Shown here: positions 47,614 through 60,662 of the stretch, piece after piece | Position numbering within the stretch: the stretch's first letter is position 1 | Layout of the letters: each line of letters starts with the position of its first letter | Assembly: GCA_014529385.2 (NCBI GenBank) | Contig: CM043958.1 | Coordinates: 118,913,018-118,977,017, forward strand | Source: Adiantum capillus-veneris | Lineage: Eukaryota; Streptophyta; Polypodiopsida; Polypodiales; Pteridaceae | Direction: 5' to 3' | DNA length: 64,000 nt | Translations under genes and position numbers: made by a program | Notes under the pieces: generated by a model | Databases searched by the model: none | Told to the model about the DNA's origin: nothing | The model's input: only the letters and a program-made list of their open reading frames with translations

Positions 47614-48540
47614 TTAATTTGCAATGGATTTATATTTTGTCTCTACCTGGACTTCAACTGTATCACCCAAATCCTCCTTTATGTGTATGCGTGCTTCATA
47701 TAAATCCAGTCCTTCATACATGTCTATTGAATGTACATTAACTATGTCAGTTCCACTTTGTAACCTGTATTGCATGATCTCCTCTAGCTCTGGCATAGTA
47801 TCCACATAAGAGACCTCTTCAAAGATCCCTGAAATCACATCATCTGGTTCAAGCACATCACATCCCTGCAATTCACTTTGAATACTTGACACATAATGCT
47901 TTTCCTATTTATATAGCTCATTAAACTTCTTGTATGACAACAAACCCTCGGATTTTAATCCCAAAACCCCCAAATAGAAAGTCTCTCTTTGCAAGAGCTT
48001 CCCCACCTCCATACCACCATAGTCCCGCTTTATAGTGGCACCCTGAGAAAATCCTGTAAAAACTTGTGTTCTTTGAATTCTTTGCGTATCTTTGGGAATG
48101 GATGATCACGTAGGCTATCTTTGTTCCTGCATGATCAACACACACAGTCAAAAATTGAACAGCCCTTTTACTATCCTTGCTTGGGATCCTTGCATAGGCC
48201 GAGCCATCATCTAACACCTTTGTTTCCATGCGCACAACTGAAATGTAGGGTTGTCCCAATATGAGTGGACAGGACGAATGCTCTTGTATAAAAAAAGTTT
48301 TGTGCATCACAAACATCCCCAATAGTTACCTTAACATTTGCACATGCACCATAAAGATCTCCTGGAAGCATATTGTCATCTTGAATCTGCCAACCGTGAT
48401 TAACATCAATAGGACATTTCCCTTTCTTGTGCAATCTCTTTGCCATAAGATTGATTTCTGACCCATGGTCCACAAGTGCTAAGACTGGCTCTTCCATGTT
48501 CCCAAGCTTCACAATGGTTTTTGTTGTTGCCTGGCCCAAT
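47614..48540 (-). pseudogene. Ty3/gypsy retropepsin and linker
   Basis: PVLALVDHGSEINLMAKRL is an aspartic-protease active site in the DHGS form. DLYGACANVKVTIGDV, FFIQEHSSCPLILGQPYIS and VRMETKVLDDGSAYARI follow, the last across a frame change near 48300. An acidic linker (47614-47892) leads to RT. The domain order PR-RT-RH-IN marks Ty3/gypsy. Confidence 0.8.
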
Positions 48541-48751
48541 GAGTCCTAGAAAAGTGAATCTTGGGCACAATTTCCTCATCTCCATCATCATTAAAATGAA
48601 CATGTCGTACCTCAAATATAATTGAATTTGAAACCACCACTTACTTTGACTTTTCATCTTCAAATACGTCTTCATAAGCATCCAAGATTGACTCAATGTG
48701 ATGGATCATTTGAATTTTAACTGCATCAGGTCCCTGATCATTTCGTATTTG

Positions 48752-49304
48752 TCATTTCCTCTTGATAATGTCAATAATCTCCTCATGAAACTCACGCTTG
48801 GAAATTCCCAAGATGTCACCCAATGTGAGCTCCACCTTGCTATTGAGAATGTGCTCTTCAAAAAGCTTCTTTAGCTTTGTAGACAACTCAATGTCAAATT
48901 TCAACTTATAGGAAGGTCCCTTGGGCTTACCTTGCTTCTTATCTTTGGATACCTCTTTCATAACCACATTAGGAGAAGGTTTGGGAGCAGGCCCTTCATC
49001 TTGCTTACTACTAGATTTGGTTGCTCTTTTGACGTTCCTGCAATATCTTCATCTCTTTTATCTCTTTTTCACTTCTCTCTACTACGGATTCATTAGCTTG
49101 AGACTTGGCAATAAATGCATATACGGAAAGAGAATCTACCAGGTCAGCCCAACCTGTAGTTTCCCGAATGCAATTCCCAACTTGGCATAATTTGCCATGA
49201 GTCACCTTGCTCGCTTCTACAGTTTTCAATGCATAAGGCCACAAATCACCTTTAGCTCTTGCACCTTCATCATCTACATTATTGTATGAGCAAACCGATG
49301 CCAA
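48752..49304 (-). pseudogene. Gag-protease linker of the same element
   Basis: Two blocks in neighbouring frames: ASVCSYNNVDDEGARAKGDL at the right and SYKLKFDIELSTKLKKLFEE, then LTLGDILGISKREFHEEIID at the left, followed by the protease. The right-hand 5' part of gag is missing beyond about 49304, where the sequence changes character. Function of the block is not known to me beyond its position. Confidence 0.6.
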
Positions 49305-50636
49305 AATGAGCTAAATAAGTGAATTGAAGATATGCTAGGTGACTCCCACAAATAATATATGCTATATGAGCTCAAAGTGCTAGAATTAGCGGCCCTACTG
49401 ATGATCAAGCCAAATGAAGTAGTAAAACAATTTGGCCATGAAAATGATACCACTTCCACTAATTAAACAAGAGGCTATCATGTGGAAAAAGAATCTTTTA
49501 CCATCATGGAACCAAATGCAAATGGTGACTATGAGGATGTGCCAATTATCGTAGATCAAGTACCGCTTATCCTGGAGAGTCAGCCCTTGTGGAGAAAGAA
49601 GCGGTTTGAGAAAAGACCACAAGATGAGGCCACATATAGGAACGCCCCTCAACATCTTAGGATTGACCCTATCTATTATCCAATCCCTAGATGATGATCC
49701 TGTGAGAGCTATTAGGAATGCCCCTCAACCTCTCAGGATCGACCCTACCTATTTTCCAATCCCTAGTAGATGACGATCCTGTGAGAGCTATTACACATGG
49801 AGGAGCAGAAGGCCCTCAATTTGGAATTACCCAATGCTTTCAAAGCCAATCATAGGCCCACATAGTCATACATGGTCCATACTATGAATGTTGTGATTGC
49901 TCAAATGAGGGATGTGTCGAACCTCACATGCCAGATGTTGGCAAATATAGCAAAGATGATTATCACTTGTATACAAGCCTTCAAAGATATTGTGCGGCAA
50001 AGCATCCTTGATAGGTGTTCCTTGAAGGAATCAAGGGCATTTCATGGAACTTAGAGACTAAATCCCCCATCAAAAACACACTCATGGGGATGTATGCAAG
50101 GATGATGTTCCTTCCCTCCCACTACATGTAGACATTTTGAGGAGGAATTCACAACAGGTTCTTTGACATGGACTCAACCATATTCAATCCCCTAACCAAA
50201 CATCTACATGCAACACACATAGCATACTAGAGTGCCATCCTCAACAACACTTTTAAAGATCTATCAATACAAGCATATATAGTAGCTCAAGTTGCCAAGT
50301 TTACTCACATCACAAAGACACTGGAAAAGTGATAGTTCTACTATTGAAGAACAATGGACAAAGCTTGCACAAGTATGTTTAACGGCTAGGAAGGGGAGAG
50401 TGTTTGGCGGATGCAGTTGACGGGTACCCTCCTAGCCGACCACACCTCCTCAATACCAAAATTTTGATGTAATCTATATCATTTTTTTAAAAAGCATTGT
50501 ATAAAAGACATTATGATTTTTGAGCCGCATTCAATATACTCCGAGATGTATTCTTTTATCGTGAGTACAAAAGCCTTGTAAGCCGGCCACTGGCGATACA
50601 AGAATCCCTAGGTATAAAGCTCAAAATTTTTAGTCT
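49305..50636 (+). other. Decayed retroelement interior with an 80-bp tandem duplication
   Basis: A plus-strand frame at 49482-49694 contains RNAPQHLRIDPIYYPIPR, and the same DNA block (AGGAA.GCCCCTCAAC through GTGAGAGCTATTA) is repeated at about 49648-49715 and 49707-49792. A frame at 49872-50054 follows. The stretch ends at a polypurine tract and LTR start, so it is probably a plus-strand LTR element interior, but no domain was recognised. Confidence 0.4.
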
Positions 50637-50838
50637 AAAAGGGGAGACTGTAACATTATCTAAGGTTTCTAAAGAGATTTTGTACATACCATTGTGAGCA
50701 GCTACTCAACAACCCATTGTAACTGATTTATTTCTTAATCTCCTAATACACTGTAATTCTATTCCAAGAATTGCATTGTATTTCCCGTTTCTTGGTCTTT
50801 CGTATAAGTGTAATCATTCTCAGTTTTTTGTGGTCTGC
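50637..50838 (+). mobile_element. Polypurine tract and LTR start
   Basis: AAAAGGGGAGAC followed directly by TGTAACATTATC is the typical arrangement at the 3' LTR of plant Ty1/copia and related elements. The LTR end is uncertain; GTCTGCGACA near 50838 is one candidate. Confidence 0.5.
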
Positions 50839-52463
50839 GACAATGATATTTTGACCATAGGAGAGTATTCCTAGACCATAGGGCAACCTATCTAGATTTT
50901 TTTGTTGCAATTTTTAGGACCTAGACCATGATGGATTGGGATTTTGATACCTTTTTGGATGAACTCTAGACTTTGTAGTATAATTCCCTAGGCCTACTAT
51001 AGCTGCTCCTAAAGTTCTTTTTCATTCCCGTTAATTTGGTTGACAAAATGGCGTGATGATGGTGTGATGACCTAGAGCAACGATAGGAAATAGGTAGATT
51101 TTCCAGATTAGAGAGTGATAGTTTGTTGGTGCTGATGATAACTTAGTTCACTAGGTTTACTTATTGAGGTTGACACCATTAAAGAGTCTCTGTGTCCCAT
51201 CCAAGTCACTTCCCTGAGTATTGACATTATGTTAGTTCTAGATAGTTGTGCTGCAGATAGCCAATCATGGCAACCTACTAACAACATACTAGACCACCAT
51301 TGACATGCATAATTCTAGAAGTACATAGCTACATGGTGTAGCTTGGATTGGTTAATGAATCTCTCATGTCCAAAGGAAGCATCAAAGTGTCAGATGAAGT
51401 GGAGCACCTTATTTGTATGGCCATAAGTGCCATTAAGGAAAAGAAGGTGATGCTCTTCCCCCCTTCCTTGAAATTTTGAAGATTTCTTACTCGCTTCCAC
51501 ACATAATATGTCCCTTTTGGCCGAAGGACATTTCATTGCACTTGATAGAGAATCATGAGATCTATATTCTTGGGAGTGGAAAGAAGGAGGACTTGTGGAT
51601 GGCAAGGGAGATCTTCTCCTCCTTTGATGGAAGCGACCTCTCTCAGTTCACCCACTCTTGGAAGAGGAAACTTTGCTTAAAGGAGATCTTTTCCTTTTCT
51701 AGGTGCATTCTTAAAGTGTTGTTCTTGAGCAGATGGTTTTCTAGTTCAACAAGCCTCTTAACATACTCACTCCATACTCACTTCCTTATGGAAAATCCTT
51801 TTGTTGAGGGGGAGCGGTTGTGGTAGGAACCATGTCATGTGCAACAATCAACCCTTGCACCATGGATTGTAAACAGGGATTATGTTGTGCTTCGTGCAAC
51901 ATTTGTACTGAATACCTTATTGCATGAGTTCCTTGTGTCAAACTTCATCTTTCTCAAAAATAATTTCATGCCAATTAATCTCATTAGGTGGATTATTCTC
52001 CATGGGTATTTTTAAGCACCTTATGGTTTTTTGTTTGTTTTTTCAATGAAAAAGCTCAGAAGCGAAAGAAAAATTAGATGGAGTATCTCATGGTTATTTG
52101 CTAGGACGATTTTCTAGCTTCTATACAAAAAGAAGAAGAAGCTCCAATACAAATGAAACCTTAATTAGCTTTAGCTTGCTTTAGGCATATATTTACCTTA
52201 GCATAGATTACATTTTTGGGTGCATAGCCAAGCATCATTTCCACACACATATGACTAGCATGCTTATAACCAAAATCAAGAAAATGATTATTAACATGAG
52301 ACTACATAAGATTGAGTGTCAAGCCAAGGGCCAAAGGGGTTTTAACCGCTAGGAGCCGAGGGCAAGGGCATATGGTTAAGGGGTCCTACTTGCAAGAGAC
52401 AAGGGCTATAAGTAGGGAAGTTGGGAGGATATCAGTATGCCTATCCACCTATAGGTCTCATAT
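50839..52463. other. No gene recognised; includes probable LTR before 52464
   Basis: A frame of 116 codons (51476-51826) shows no known domain. The last 150-400 bases before the primer-binding site at 52464 should be the 5' LTR of the next element. Its end would be GGTCTCA (about 52460), but its start was not found. Confidence 0.4.
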
Positions 52464-52475
52464 TGGTATCAGAGC
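52464..52475 (+). other. Primer-binding site, initiator tRNA-Met type
   Basis: TGGTATCAGAGC, followed 470 bases later by a long gag frame on the same strand. Confidence 0.8.
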
Positions 52476-52943
52476 CTCAGGTTTTTGGGGGAAAAGGGTT
52501 TGGTCCTTCTAGGTCTTGCATGTTTTTTGCACATTCATGCAATTGGGAAAGGAGGGGACAAGGAGCCGTGTGTGTAGGCTCTCTTAGCCAAGGATAATGA
52601 TGGCCGTAGGAAAGGTCCCTTGGGTGGAAAGAGTTGAAGGTGGCTTGCACCAAATATGGCCCGCTTTCCCTTGGTGGATGTGCCCCGGTATGAGCAACAA
52701 CTCACGTTACTATGGCGACTTCCTCAGAGAAACATGCACAAAGCCTTATCTACTTCGCCTCTATCTCTGCCTACCATGGCTTGCTTTGGAGGTATCGCTT
52801 CATATTCAAAAGTTATTTTTTGGGGCCAAAATGGTCAAAGGCCACAATAAGGGCCCGATTCCATGACACACCGTTGTTGGGAAAAAAAGTAAGCGGTTAA
52901 CCTTCGAGGTTATTCTTCGACGCTTGTAGGGTGCCAAAGGCAC

Positions 52944-55900
52944 ATGCATCTGCACTTTGGTCATGTGCTAGCGACGGAGCAACTAGAGAGAATTTCGACT
53001 TACGCGAGTTCTCAATATCCACCTACCTTAGGTTCCGAGCCCTCGGCGGAGACCCAAGGTAGTACAAACCAAGACCCGAACATAGCGGCTAGTGACTCTT
53101 CCTCTGACTACGACGTCATGGAGGGTTTCTCAATGCGTAATCCCAATAGCTTAAGCCAAGACATGCATGCCATGGGCCCATGGTCCGGGCCGAGCGTGCT
53201 TAGCCGCTTGAAGGAAACCTTTAGCAGAGCCACTCACTCCGAACATGGAGCTAATGATGTAAATGAGGGGGGTGGGGAAGTAAATTCTCCATTCATGACC
53301 AACGTAGACCCTATGCCCTTAGAGAATGTGCACGTGAATACTCCATTCACTGCACACCCTGACTGTTCAGAACTATTCCCCTCTGAGGTCATATTACTCG
53401 ATGGTAGAATCCTTGCCGAAGTGCAAGAGGTTGAGCGATATATCATTGCGGCTAGGGAAAAGGAAGTTGAGAGCTTACGCAAGGCGGAGCAATGAAGAGA
53501 GTTAAAATAGAAAGCTCCTATGTCAATATCTTTGCTAGGAGAGAAATCGAGTGCTCCTGACTTAGCAACCGCTAAGGGCCAACCCCTAGAAAGCAACATT
53601 GCATCTAGCTCAAAGGACACCCCTAGCACCTCAATTCTAGATGGAGCGTTCTTAAATGAGAACTGGGAGTACGAACTACAAACGAAAACTCTGACTGACC
53701 TATACACAGGTGACACCTATCATGTGGGTTGGTTAGATGTCCTACAATCCACAATGGGTGCTACTAGTGTGGAGGATCAACAACAATGAGTTTGTGAGGT
53801 CATCCATAGGGTCATTGAGTTAGAGAGACAGAACAAGGGGATCCACATGCCTTCAACGGGTCTCATGAGATTCTTGGATACAGAAAAGGCTAAACAATCG
53901 ACCTTATCGCAAATGGAGACTCCCTCGGTAAGTCCGATGGATCCCCCATATGTTGTTTCGCCAGGGGTCTCGGTGCAATCTGAGCCCACAAGTGATAGCT
54001 TTACCTTTCCAAGTCTAGCTCGTCTTTCCCTTGATGACACCGCGACTGCCATGCCTACCCCAATGATGGGCATGCTGAGAAACACGCCATGGACCTCATT
54101 TGTTAGTAAAGCACCGCTACATGGTAACTCAATGCCTGCAACAGTACCTACAAGTGTGTACCAATCGTATACACCCATGGGTCCTCGTACTCATGTAGCC
54201 CCTACCCCTCCCATTGTTTCAACTACCTATGCTCCCCAACCACAACACCCAAGTTCTTATTTCCATGGGACCATACTGGCTAGCATTAACATGTCACATC
54301 CAATGTCTGCTATGCCTAGGGACACACATATGAACTTTGGGCCACCACATGGCACAACATCGTACCCAACATGGAACCCAAGGGCTTCCTATGCACCAAG
54401 CCCAATGCCAATACCTACTCCACATGTAGTCTCTAGAGCACCTCCACCCACAATTCCTGCTCACTTAGCTGACTTGGCAACATTTGCTCAAGCTATTGGT
54501 CGATCTATTGCTGAGAATATGCGTAACACGCCTGATGGAGAGCCTAAAAGTAAGGTAGTACAAATAGCCAAGCTCACACAAAAATTTAGTGGAGACGGGG
54601 ATGTGAGAAAGCATATCGAAGTGTTTGAACAAATATGCGATTCTCTAGGAGAACACAATGACTTGCATAAGAGTAATGCTTTAAGCCTAACCTTGAGTGG
54701 GAAGGTAGGGGATTGACATAGAACCCTAAGGGTGGAAGAAAAAATGATTTACCCTAATCTTAGGAGACTGTTCTTGAAAGAATACATACAAGAGGGAGTG
54801 CTTTGGGGTGTAGCCTCTCAGCTCCAGAAAGCCCAACGAGAGGAAGGAGAATCGGTGAGAGACTTTATTAGTTGCTTGAAGCATTTGAATTCTCGTTGTA
54901 ATCCAAATGAGCACTTCAACAATAACCAATTGCTTGATAGATCCATTAGGGGATTACGACATGAGGATATCTACAATGGCCTAGTCATTAGAGGTATCAC
55001 CACTTGGGAAGACGTCACCACCAATGCGATCCAATTGGAGGATAATTTAATGATTCAAGGAGAAAGAGTGTCTATTGAGCCTAAATCTATTAGCTCGCAA
55101 GCATCAGGGAATCAGCCAATGACCCTAAATCCTATTGCTAAGGAGCCAAAGATATCTGAGATGACTTTAGCAGATCTCACCAAGGCTATTCAAGAGAGTC
55201 TTAGAGACAATCGTGCTCCGCAAAAAAATCATATGTATTCAAGAAGGGAGCAACAATGGTGCTCAGTATGCTATGGACCACATAGTACCAGTGAATGCCC
55301 TACTTTTAGAGTAAAATTCAATGGGAATTGCAATGCCTGTGGAAGGTATGGTCATCAAGCTAAGGATTGCATAGTATTTAAATGCGCGATGGCCAATTGA
55401 CCAACCTTAGCATGGACAGACACACCTCGAGTGCCTGCATTGATGCCGGCCCCACCTCTTGAACAAACATCACAACACATGGTCCCTAGGGCCCAAAATG
55501 TTGTTCAAACAACACCCTTACCACCTCCAGTGCTAGGACAACAACCACCACATCCGAGAATCACTTCTGTGAATCAAGTGGGTTGTGAGTCATCTATTGC
55601 TTGTTTGGAAGGCTGTGAGGAAGATATAGATCTTAATATTGCCTATGGGATGGATATGCTTGAAGAAAGTCCACAATACTACATGGAGGACTATTGGGGA
55701 CAAGTCAAACTTGTCTATCAAGTAGCTGCTCTTGCTGCAAGAGACCAAAATATCAATTACACTACTAAGAGGCCACCTCTTCAATGCTATGAGTGTGGAG
55801 GTCCACATCGTGTAGCCGAGTGCCCTATTAGGCTACAAAAGAACGCCACACTAATGCAAACCAATCAAGCGAGCACGTCTACAATGCCGATACTCATGTG

Positions 55901-56365
55901 TAATCGATGTGGCATAGATCATTTGATTGCCCAATGTCCAAATAATCCAAATGCACCGAAGATCACGCCATTAAACTTGATTGAAGTTATCGAGGAGCCA
56001 TCACAAAGTACGCCTGTGGTACCAGTAAATGTACTCACACGATCGATGCTCCAAAAACAAAATTATATTCTTGAGGAAAGAGACACGACATCAATTGCCC
56101 AATATCAAAAAAAGAAGAATACACGAAGGAAGAGATCGCAAAAAGCAGCGAAGTCAGACCCCAGCTCAAATACCAACATAGGGACTGGTGACGACCCCAT
56201 ATATATGAACGACATTGAAGAAGATTCTGATAGTGTGAATGGGGCGAGCTCATATAAAAGTCAACTAAACCTAAAATTCACTCATTCTCTCATTTGTGCA
56301 ATTGAAGAGTGCTCTTGCTCCATCTTTCTTCTTCTTCATCTCGTTGTGTGTGTGTGTGTGTATGC

Positions 56366-56369
<4 letters not shown>
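52944..56369 (+). pseudogene. Very long gag frame with four zinc knuckles, five in-frame stops
   Basis: One reading frame runs for about 1140 codons, interrupted only by TGA 53493, TAG 53508, TGA 53787, TGA 54714 and TGA 55398. The first third is Ser/Pro-rich. A capsid-like part at about 54550-55080 includes KFSGDGDVRKHIEVFEQICD, SVRDFISCLKHLNSRCNP and LLDRSIRGLRHEDIYNGL. Four knuckles follow: CSVCYGPHSTSEC, CNACGRYGHQAKDC, CYECGGPHRVAEC and CNRCGIDHLIAQC, three of the CX2CX3HX4C type. A basic stretch (KKKNTRRKRSQKAAK) comes near the end. The closest relative in the window is the minus-strand gag at 60663-62805. No protease or polymerase follows, since the element is cut off at a microsatellite. 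Confidence 0.8.

Positions 56370-56414
<45 letters not shown>
56343..56414. repeat. Compound (GT)n(GA)n microsatellite at an element junction
   Basis: About nine GT units, a short spacer and about 23 GA units separate the plus-strand gag from unrelated DNA. Confidence 0.95.
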
Positions 56415-56415
<1 letters not shown>

Positions 56416-56649
56416 ATTGCGGTGGCACGACGACGGCGAGGCGGTTGAGCGTGGCGTAGCGGCATCTCCCTCTTCTTCGCGGCAAGGAATCCTCCACGAT
56501 AGCAAGCGTAGAGTGGTAAGTGACACACCATCGCCATCTTTGAGCTTACTAGTTTAGGCTTGTTGTGTGCTTGGAGCCATTTGTGGCTCGCACACAGTGT
56601 ATCGGCAAGTTTTCTTACATTGACACGTGTGACATACGTGCACACCCAT

Positions 56650-57035
56650 AGCAACATTCAATCCACCTCATCAAGGACAAGATATGTAACTTTGTGAAGG
56701 TTGGTTTGTCTACCACTTGTGTTTGCTCTTCTTCGTTGGTGACTCCTTTGTTCCTGCATCAAGGTGATCAAAGTTGCATTTAGCACTTTTAGCTTTTGTG
56801 TAATGTGTAAATCATTAATACTGCTTCTACTTGATACATGACTTAATTAAAGCTTGACAAACACCAGTTAACTCCCCAAGTTAGTAGTTGCATCAAAAGG
56901 GCTTTATCTAACATTATCGCGATAGATGATGATTTATGAGTTCTCATCGTCCACTTGCCCCCAAAACTCATATACATGATGTACAGGGTATGTAGATGGC
57001 TATCATCGCTTCACATTTGAAAAAATTGCATCTTT

Positions 57036-57077
<42 letters not shown>

Positions 57078-58210
57078 CCCTTAGCTTGTATTCTCTATTT
57101 GTAGCCTCTTGTCAAAGTTGGGCTTGATTTAGACTTGTATTTGACACTTTTTGGATATTAGCCTAAAAAATGATTGATGGCATGTCTGGCACCTTTTGGC
57201 TGCCAAACACATGTAGAACCAATGATGATGACCAAAATTTGGCTTGATCCCTGGTTGTTCCTGCATATATCTATCATACAAGATGACTGAATTGTCATTT
57301 CTGTCCCTTTTGTGCTTGTCATTATTGTTAGTCACTCTTGTTTGTTAGGCTTCATTAAGTAACATACAAGATAGAAGATTTACAATATAAAGATCTACTT
57401 CCTATATACAGCCTTGTCATCACATGAAGTGTCCAATCAACAACTTTACACTTGATGAGTGCTTTTGTTTAGTCACATCACCATTCTTTTTTTGGTTTTT
57501 TTTGTCCTTGAAGGTGATTCTCGTGAAATTTTGTTTGTTTCCTTTACCTTATTCTCTTTGTATTGCTGCTAAGGGATCTGTTCAGTCTTTTGTTCAGTTG
57601 GATTATGGATTTTATTATTATCTTTTTCTTTATAATTTTAGAAAATCGCAAAAAAGAGCTAAATAAAACCAAAAATCAACTCAATCAAAAAGAAAAATCA
57701 TTCAAATAGATACTAAACGCTATGTATGTTATATACATGTCCCTACGGGCTCATATATGGATTTTGTCCCCGTACTTCTCCTGTAACGCTGTTATGAGGG
57801 CATAAACTCTATATTTTGTCAAAAGTGATCACAATCAAACACAAAAATTCAATGCAATTCACAAAATATTTCCCTCTAATATTCATAATATTAGGTCCGC
57901 ATGTAGAATGCCTCCCCCCTCCTATTTGGAGTCCTCCTTGATGACAAGGTATCACCAAGGGTATGTGTTTTCCTTGGGCAATAAAAAATTGTGCCTATGT
58001 AGGCCTTGTAATGTAGCTCTATTATGCATACACAATCAATGCATGGAAAAGATTTATGATATGCAAGATGTGGATATAAGAAATTTGCTTATTGGCATTT
58101 GCTGGTGAGGCTTTCTATTCTAAGCAATGTGTTGGTCTTTGAAGCTCCTGTGTCGTTTGCTTGATTGAAGGTTGTAGAGCTTTTTCAAAGGCTTACTTAT
58201 CAGTTTGATG
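56650..58210 (-). repeat. 3' region of the gag-protease element, inverted partner of 38-39.5 kb
   Basis: It matches 38060-39540 in reverse complement along its length, with indels. Examples: TTACTTAATGAAGCC.. against GACTTAATGAATCC, and CCTATTTGGAGTCCTCC against GGAGGACTCCAAATAGG. An (AT)n run at 57038-57070 is an insertion not shared with the other copy. Function unknown. Confidence 0.7.
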
Positions 58211-58917
58211 CTTCTTTATAATGCAATTTAGCCTTGTGGTTGGTTTTTGTATTTGGCATTCTCTTCTAGCTGTACAGTAATCGTAGGAGGAATTGAAAGA
58301 ATCCAAGCACAACAGTGTTAATGGTTTCTTTTGGGACCCACTTCTTTGTGATTACTGGCTGTTTTGTTGATGCTGCTCATTTGGGAACCCATACTTGTTT
58401 GTGTTTGAAGAGACTTCATTGGGATCCACCTTGTCTTTGTGTGAGTTTTTAGCGGTCTTTGCTTCAGCTCTTGTACACTTGGTTGGCGACGAGATTCAGA
58501 CTTTGGGAGTTGACATTTTTACCATTTTGTAATCCAAATGAACTCTTGACCTCTTGGTGCTTGAGTCAACTTCATTGAAACTCAAATCCGATTTTCAAAA
58601 GCTTGCGACTTTTTGATTTTCTTAGCCGTTCTTGCGTGCTTCAACTCCTTACCTTTTGGCGTTGGATCTTGTGATTTTTCATCAGAGATGTTAATCTTCT
58701 TGATCCATACTTGCTTTTGGCCAATCTGGCTCTTTGGTATCCAGATTTGTCAACCTTTTTGGTTCTGACTTGTTGTTATTTGCTTTTGGCCTTCTTTGGT
58801 TGTTATTACAAAAGCTGCTAGTGATGGTGATGACCTGAGCACCTGGTAGGGGATGTCAAAAAAATCATAAATGTTGCTATTATCCTCAACAAGGTCTTCT
58901 TATTCATCTTTGTTTTC
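58211..58917 (-). other. Retroelement 3' interior, no recognised domain
   Basis: Minus-strand text is Lys- and Ser-rich with many stops and no known motif. It follows directly on the protease region. Confidence 0.4.
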
Positions 58918-59645
58918 CTAAATCACAGTCACTACAAAATAAGAAATGACATCATAGCCATCTTTATCACAAAACTTTGTTGTTGCACCGTCTTGAATAG
59001 CACACACATCCAAAGTAGCCAAGGTGTGTTCCCATTCAAGTGGCTCTAAAGCTTCCTTAGGAAAGGGTTCTAGGATGTAATCTGTATCTTCAATTTCCGT
59101 TTCTAGGATGCATTCCTCTCGCTTTAAACTTCTGCATTGTGAAGCTCCACATATCCACAGTTCTTTAGGCTTACCCAACCATGCTGGAAGTTTTGATCCT
59201 GCTACAATAGCGGAATCAAACTCTTCTACTGGGGTTCTTATCACATCCTTGTAACTATGGTCCTTCAAGTTTGTCCTTGTCGTGGTTTTTATATGTCTCA
59301 GGTAGATATGGTCATAACCCCAATCTTGGGTCATTTGCAATTGTCTCATGAATGGTCTTGTTCTTCTTGCCAAAGTCAACAATAGCAAAGGTTTGCTCAT
59401 ATTCAATGCCACAAGAAGTAACAACTGCTTTTTCTAGCAGTCCTATGGGCCTTTCCATGTGTCCGTCTGCAAGCTGCAGTTTCATCCTCGTAGCCCTCAC
59501 TGCTGATTTTCCCCATTTTCTCCAGATCTTTTTCGTTGCAATGGCAACACCAGCTCCATTGTCAAGGATTGCCATGGTTTTTTACACCTTGAAATTCCAC
59601 AGGAAGAGTGATGTTCCCATCTTCTCCCTCATAGTATTTGCCTAA
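58918..59645 (-). pseudogene. Retropepsin-like aspartic protease
   Basis: Sense order: MAILDNGAGVAIATKKIWRK has an Asp-Asn-Gly-Ala active-site-like tetrad (consensus D-S/T-G-A), followed by MKLQLADGHMERPIGLLEK and YEQTFAIVDFGKK. After a frame change near 59350 comes FMRQLQMTQDWGYDHIYLRH, typical of the end of plant retropepsins, then DVIRTPVEEFDSA. The frame closes at 58918. Thr/Ser to Asn at the active site and the frameshift make activity unlikely. Confidence 0.7.
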
Positions 59646-60404
59646 CTTGTTTAGTGCCACTAGCCAAGTGTTTAGTTGAGGCATTTCAAGCTCTTTGATC
59701 CCCTCCTCAATTTGACTCATTGGTTCTTTTACACCAAATTTCTCTAGGAATTTTTCCACAGTAGCCCACATGTTTGGTCGTATTCTGAGCAACTCGACTA
59801 ATGTTATCGTGCAAGTGACTGATATTGACAAAATGTCTATCAAATTATTTTGAATTGATGACCTGATGAAAGACAGTCTCTGTGACATGACTGCAGTAAC
59901 ATCTGACTTGAGCTCGTACTCTCCTGTATAGGACGGTAGTGTTCTTAGCGAATGGGGTTGACTGTCCATAGACTGTACAGCTCCTTCGTCTCCCCAATAC
60001 AATTTCACTTCTAGATTCATTTGAGATCTAGTCTCAATTTCCTCTATTGGTGGAAGAGACACTCCTCTTCCATCACCCGTTTGGTTTACTCATTTGCTTA
60101 TCTCACATTTTGCACTGGCCTCTCTGACTTGTTTCCACAATTTGTCATGACCATCTATTTCTTTACAGCTGTCAGGTATAGATATGTGAAATCCCTCGGA
60201 AGAGTTATTTGTGGTATTCAACACTATCCTTGGCTCTAATGCGGGGTCCTTGAGCTTTGGTCCATGCTCGTGACTAGAATCTAGCTCTTTTTGTTCTTGA
60301 TTTGGTGGGATTACTGGTGTAGGTGGGACAAGGATCACACCCTCAGGTTTTCCAACTCGTGGTTCTAGTAAATCTTGGGTTGTTTGAATCATTTTCTTGC
60401 ACAT
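59562..60404 (-). pseudogene. Linker between gag and protease
   Basis: Two overlapping frames carry LEPRVGKPEGVILVPPTPV, and later AVMSQRLSFIRSSIQNNLID and KLGKYYEGEDGNITLPVEF, leading directly into the protease. I recognise no domain. Confidence 0.5.
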
Positions 60405-60662
60405 TTCAAAATTTGTCCTTTAGGCTTTTAGGAGGGCATCTAATGTCTCATTAACCTTCTCCACCAACATTGATCCTCCTGAACTAACATTTCTCAGTTT
60501 CTCATTTGTGGATGGTTCTTTTGGAGGTTGAGAAATCTACATAAGAAAAGATGCAACCATTTCCTCATGTTGTCTTATCTTCTCTTTAGCTTGGGTAGGC
60601 TCCTCTTCTAGGGATTTTTGCTCTTGTTCTCTACGTGCTTTCATCCTAGCCTTTCTAGCTTT

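Noticed and set aside
51476-51826. 116-codon frame as a host gene
   Set aside because: No domain, no intron-exon pattern, and it lies among decayed elements.
53234-54178. Minus-strand frames of 130-160 codons opposite the long gag
   Set aside because: They are mirror frames of the plus-strand gag, whose motifs and zinc knuckles are clear.
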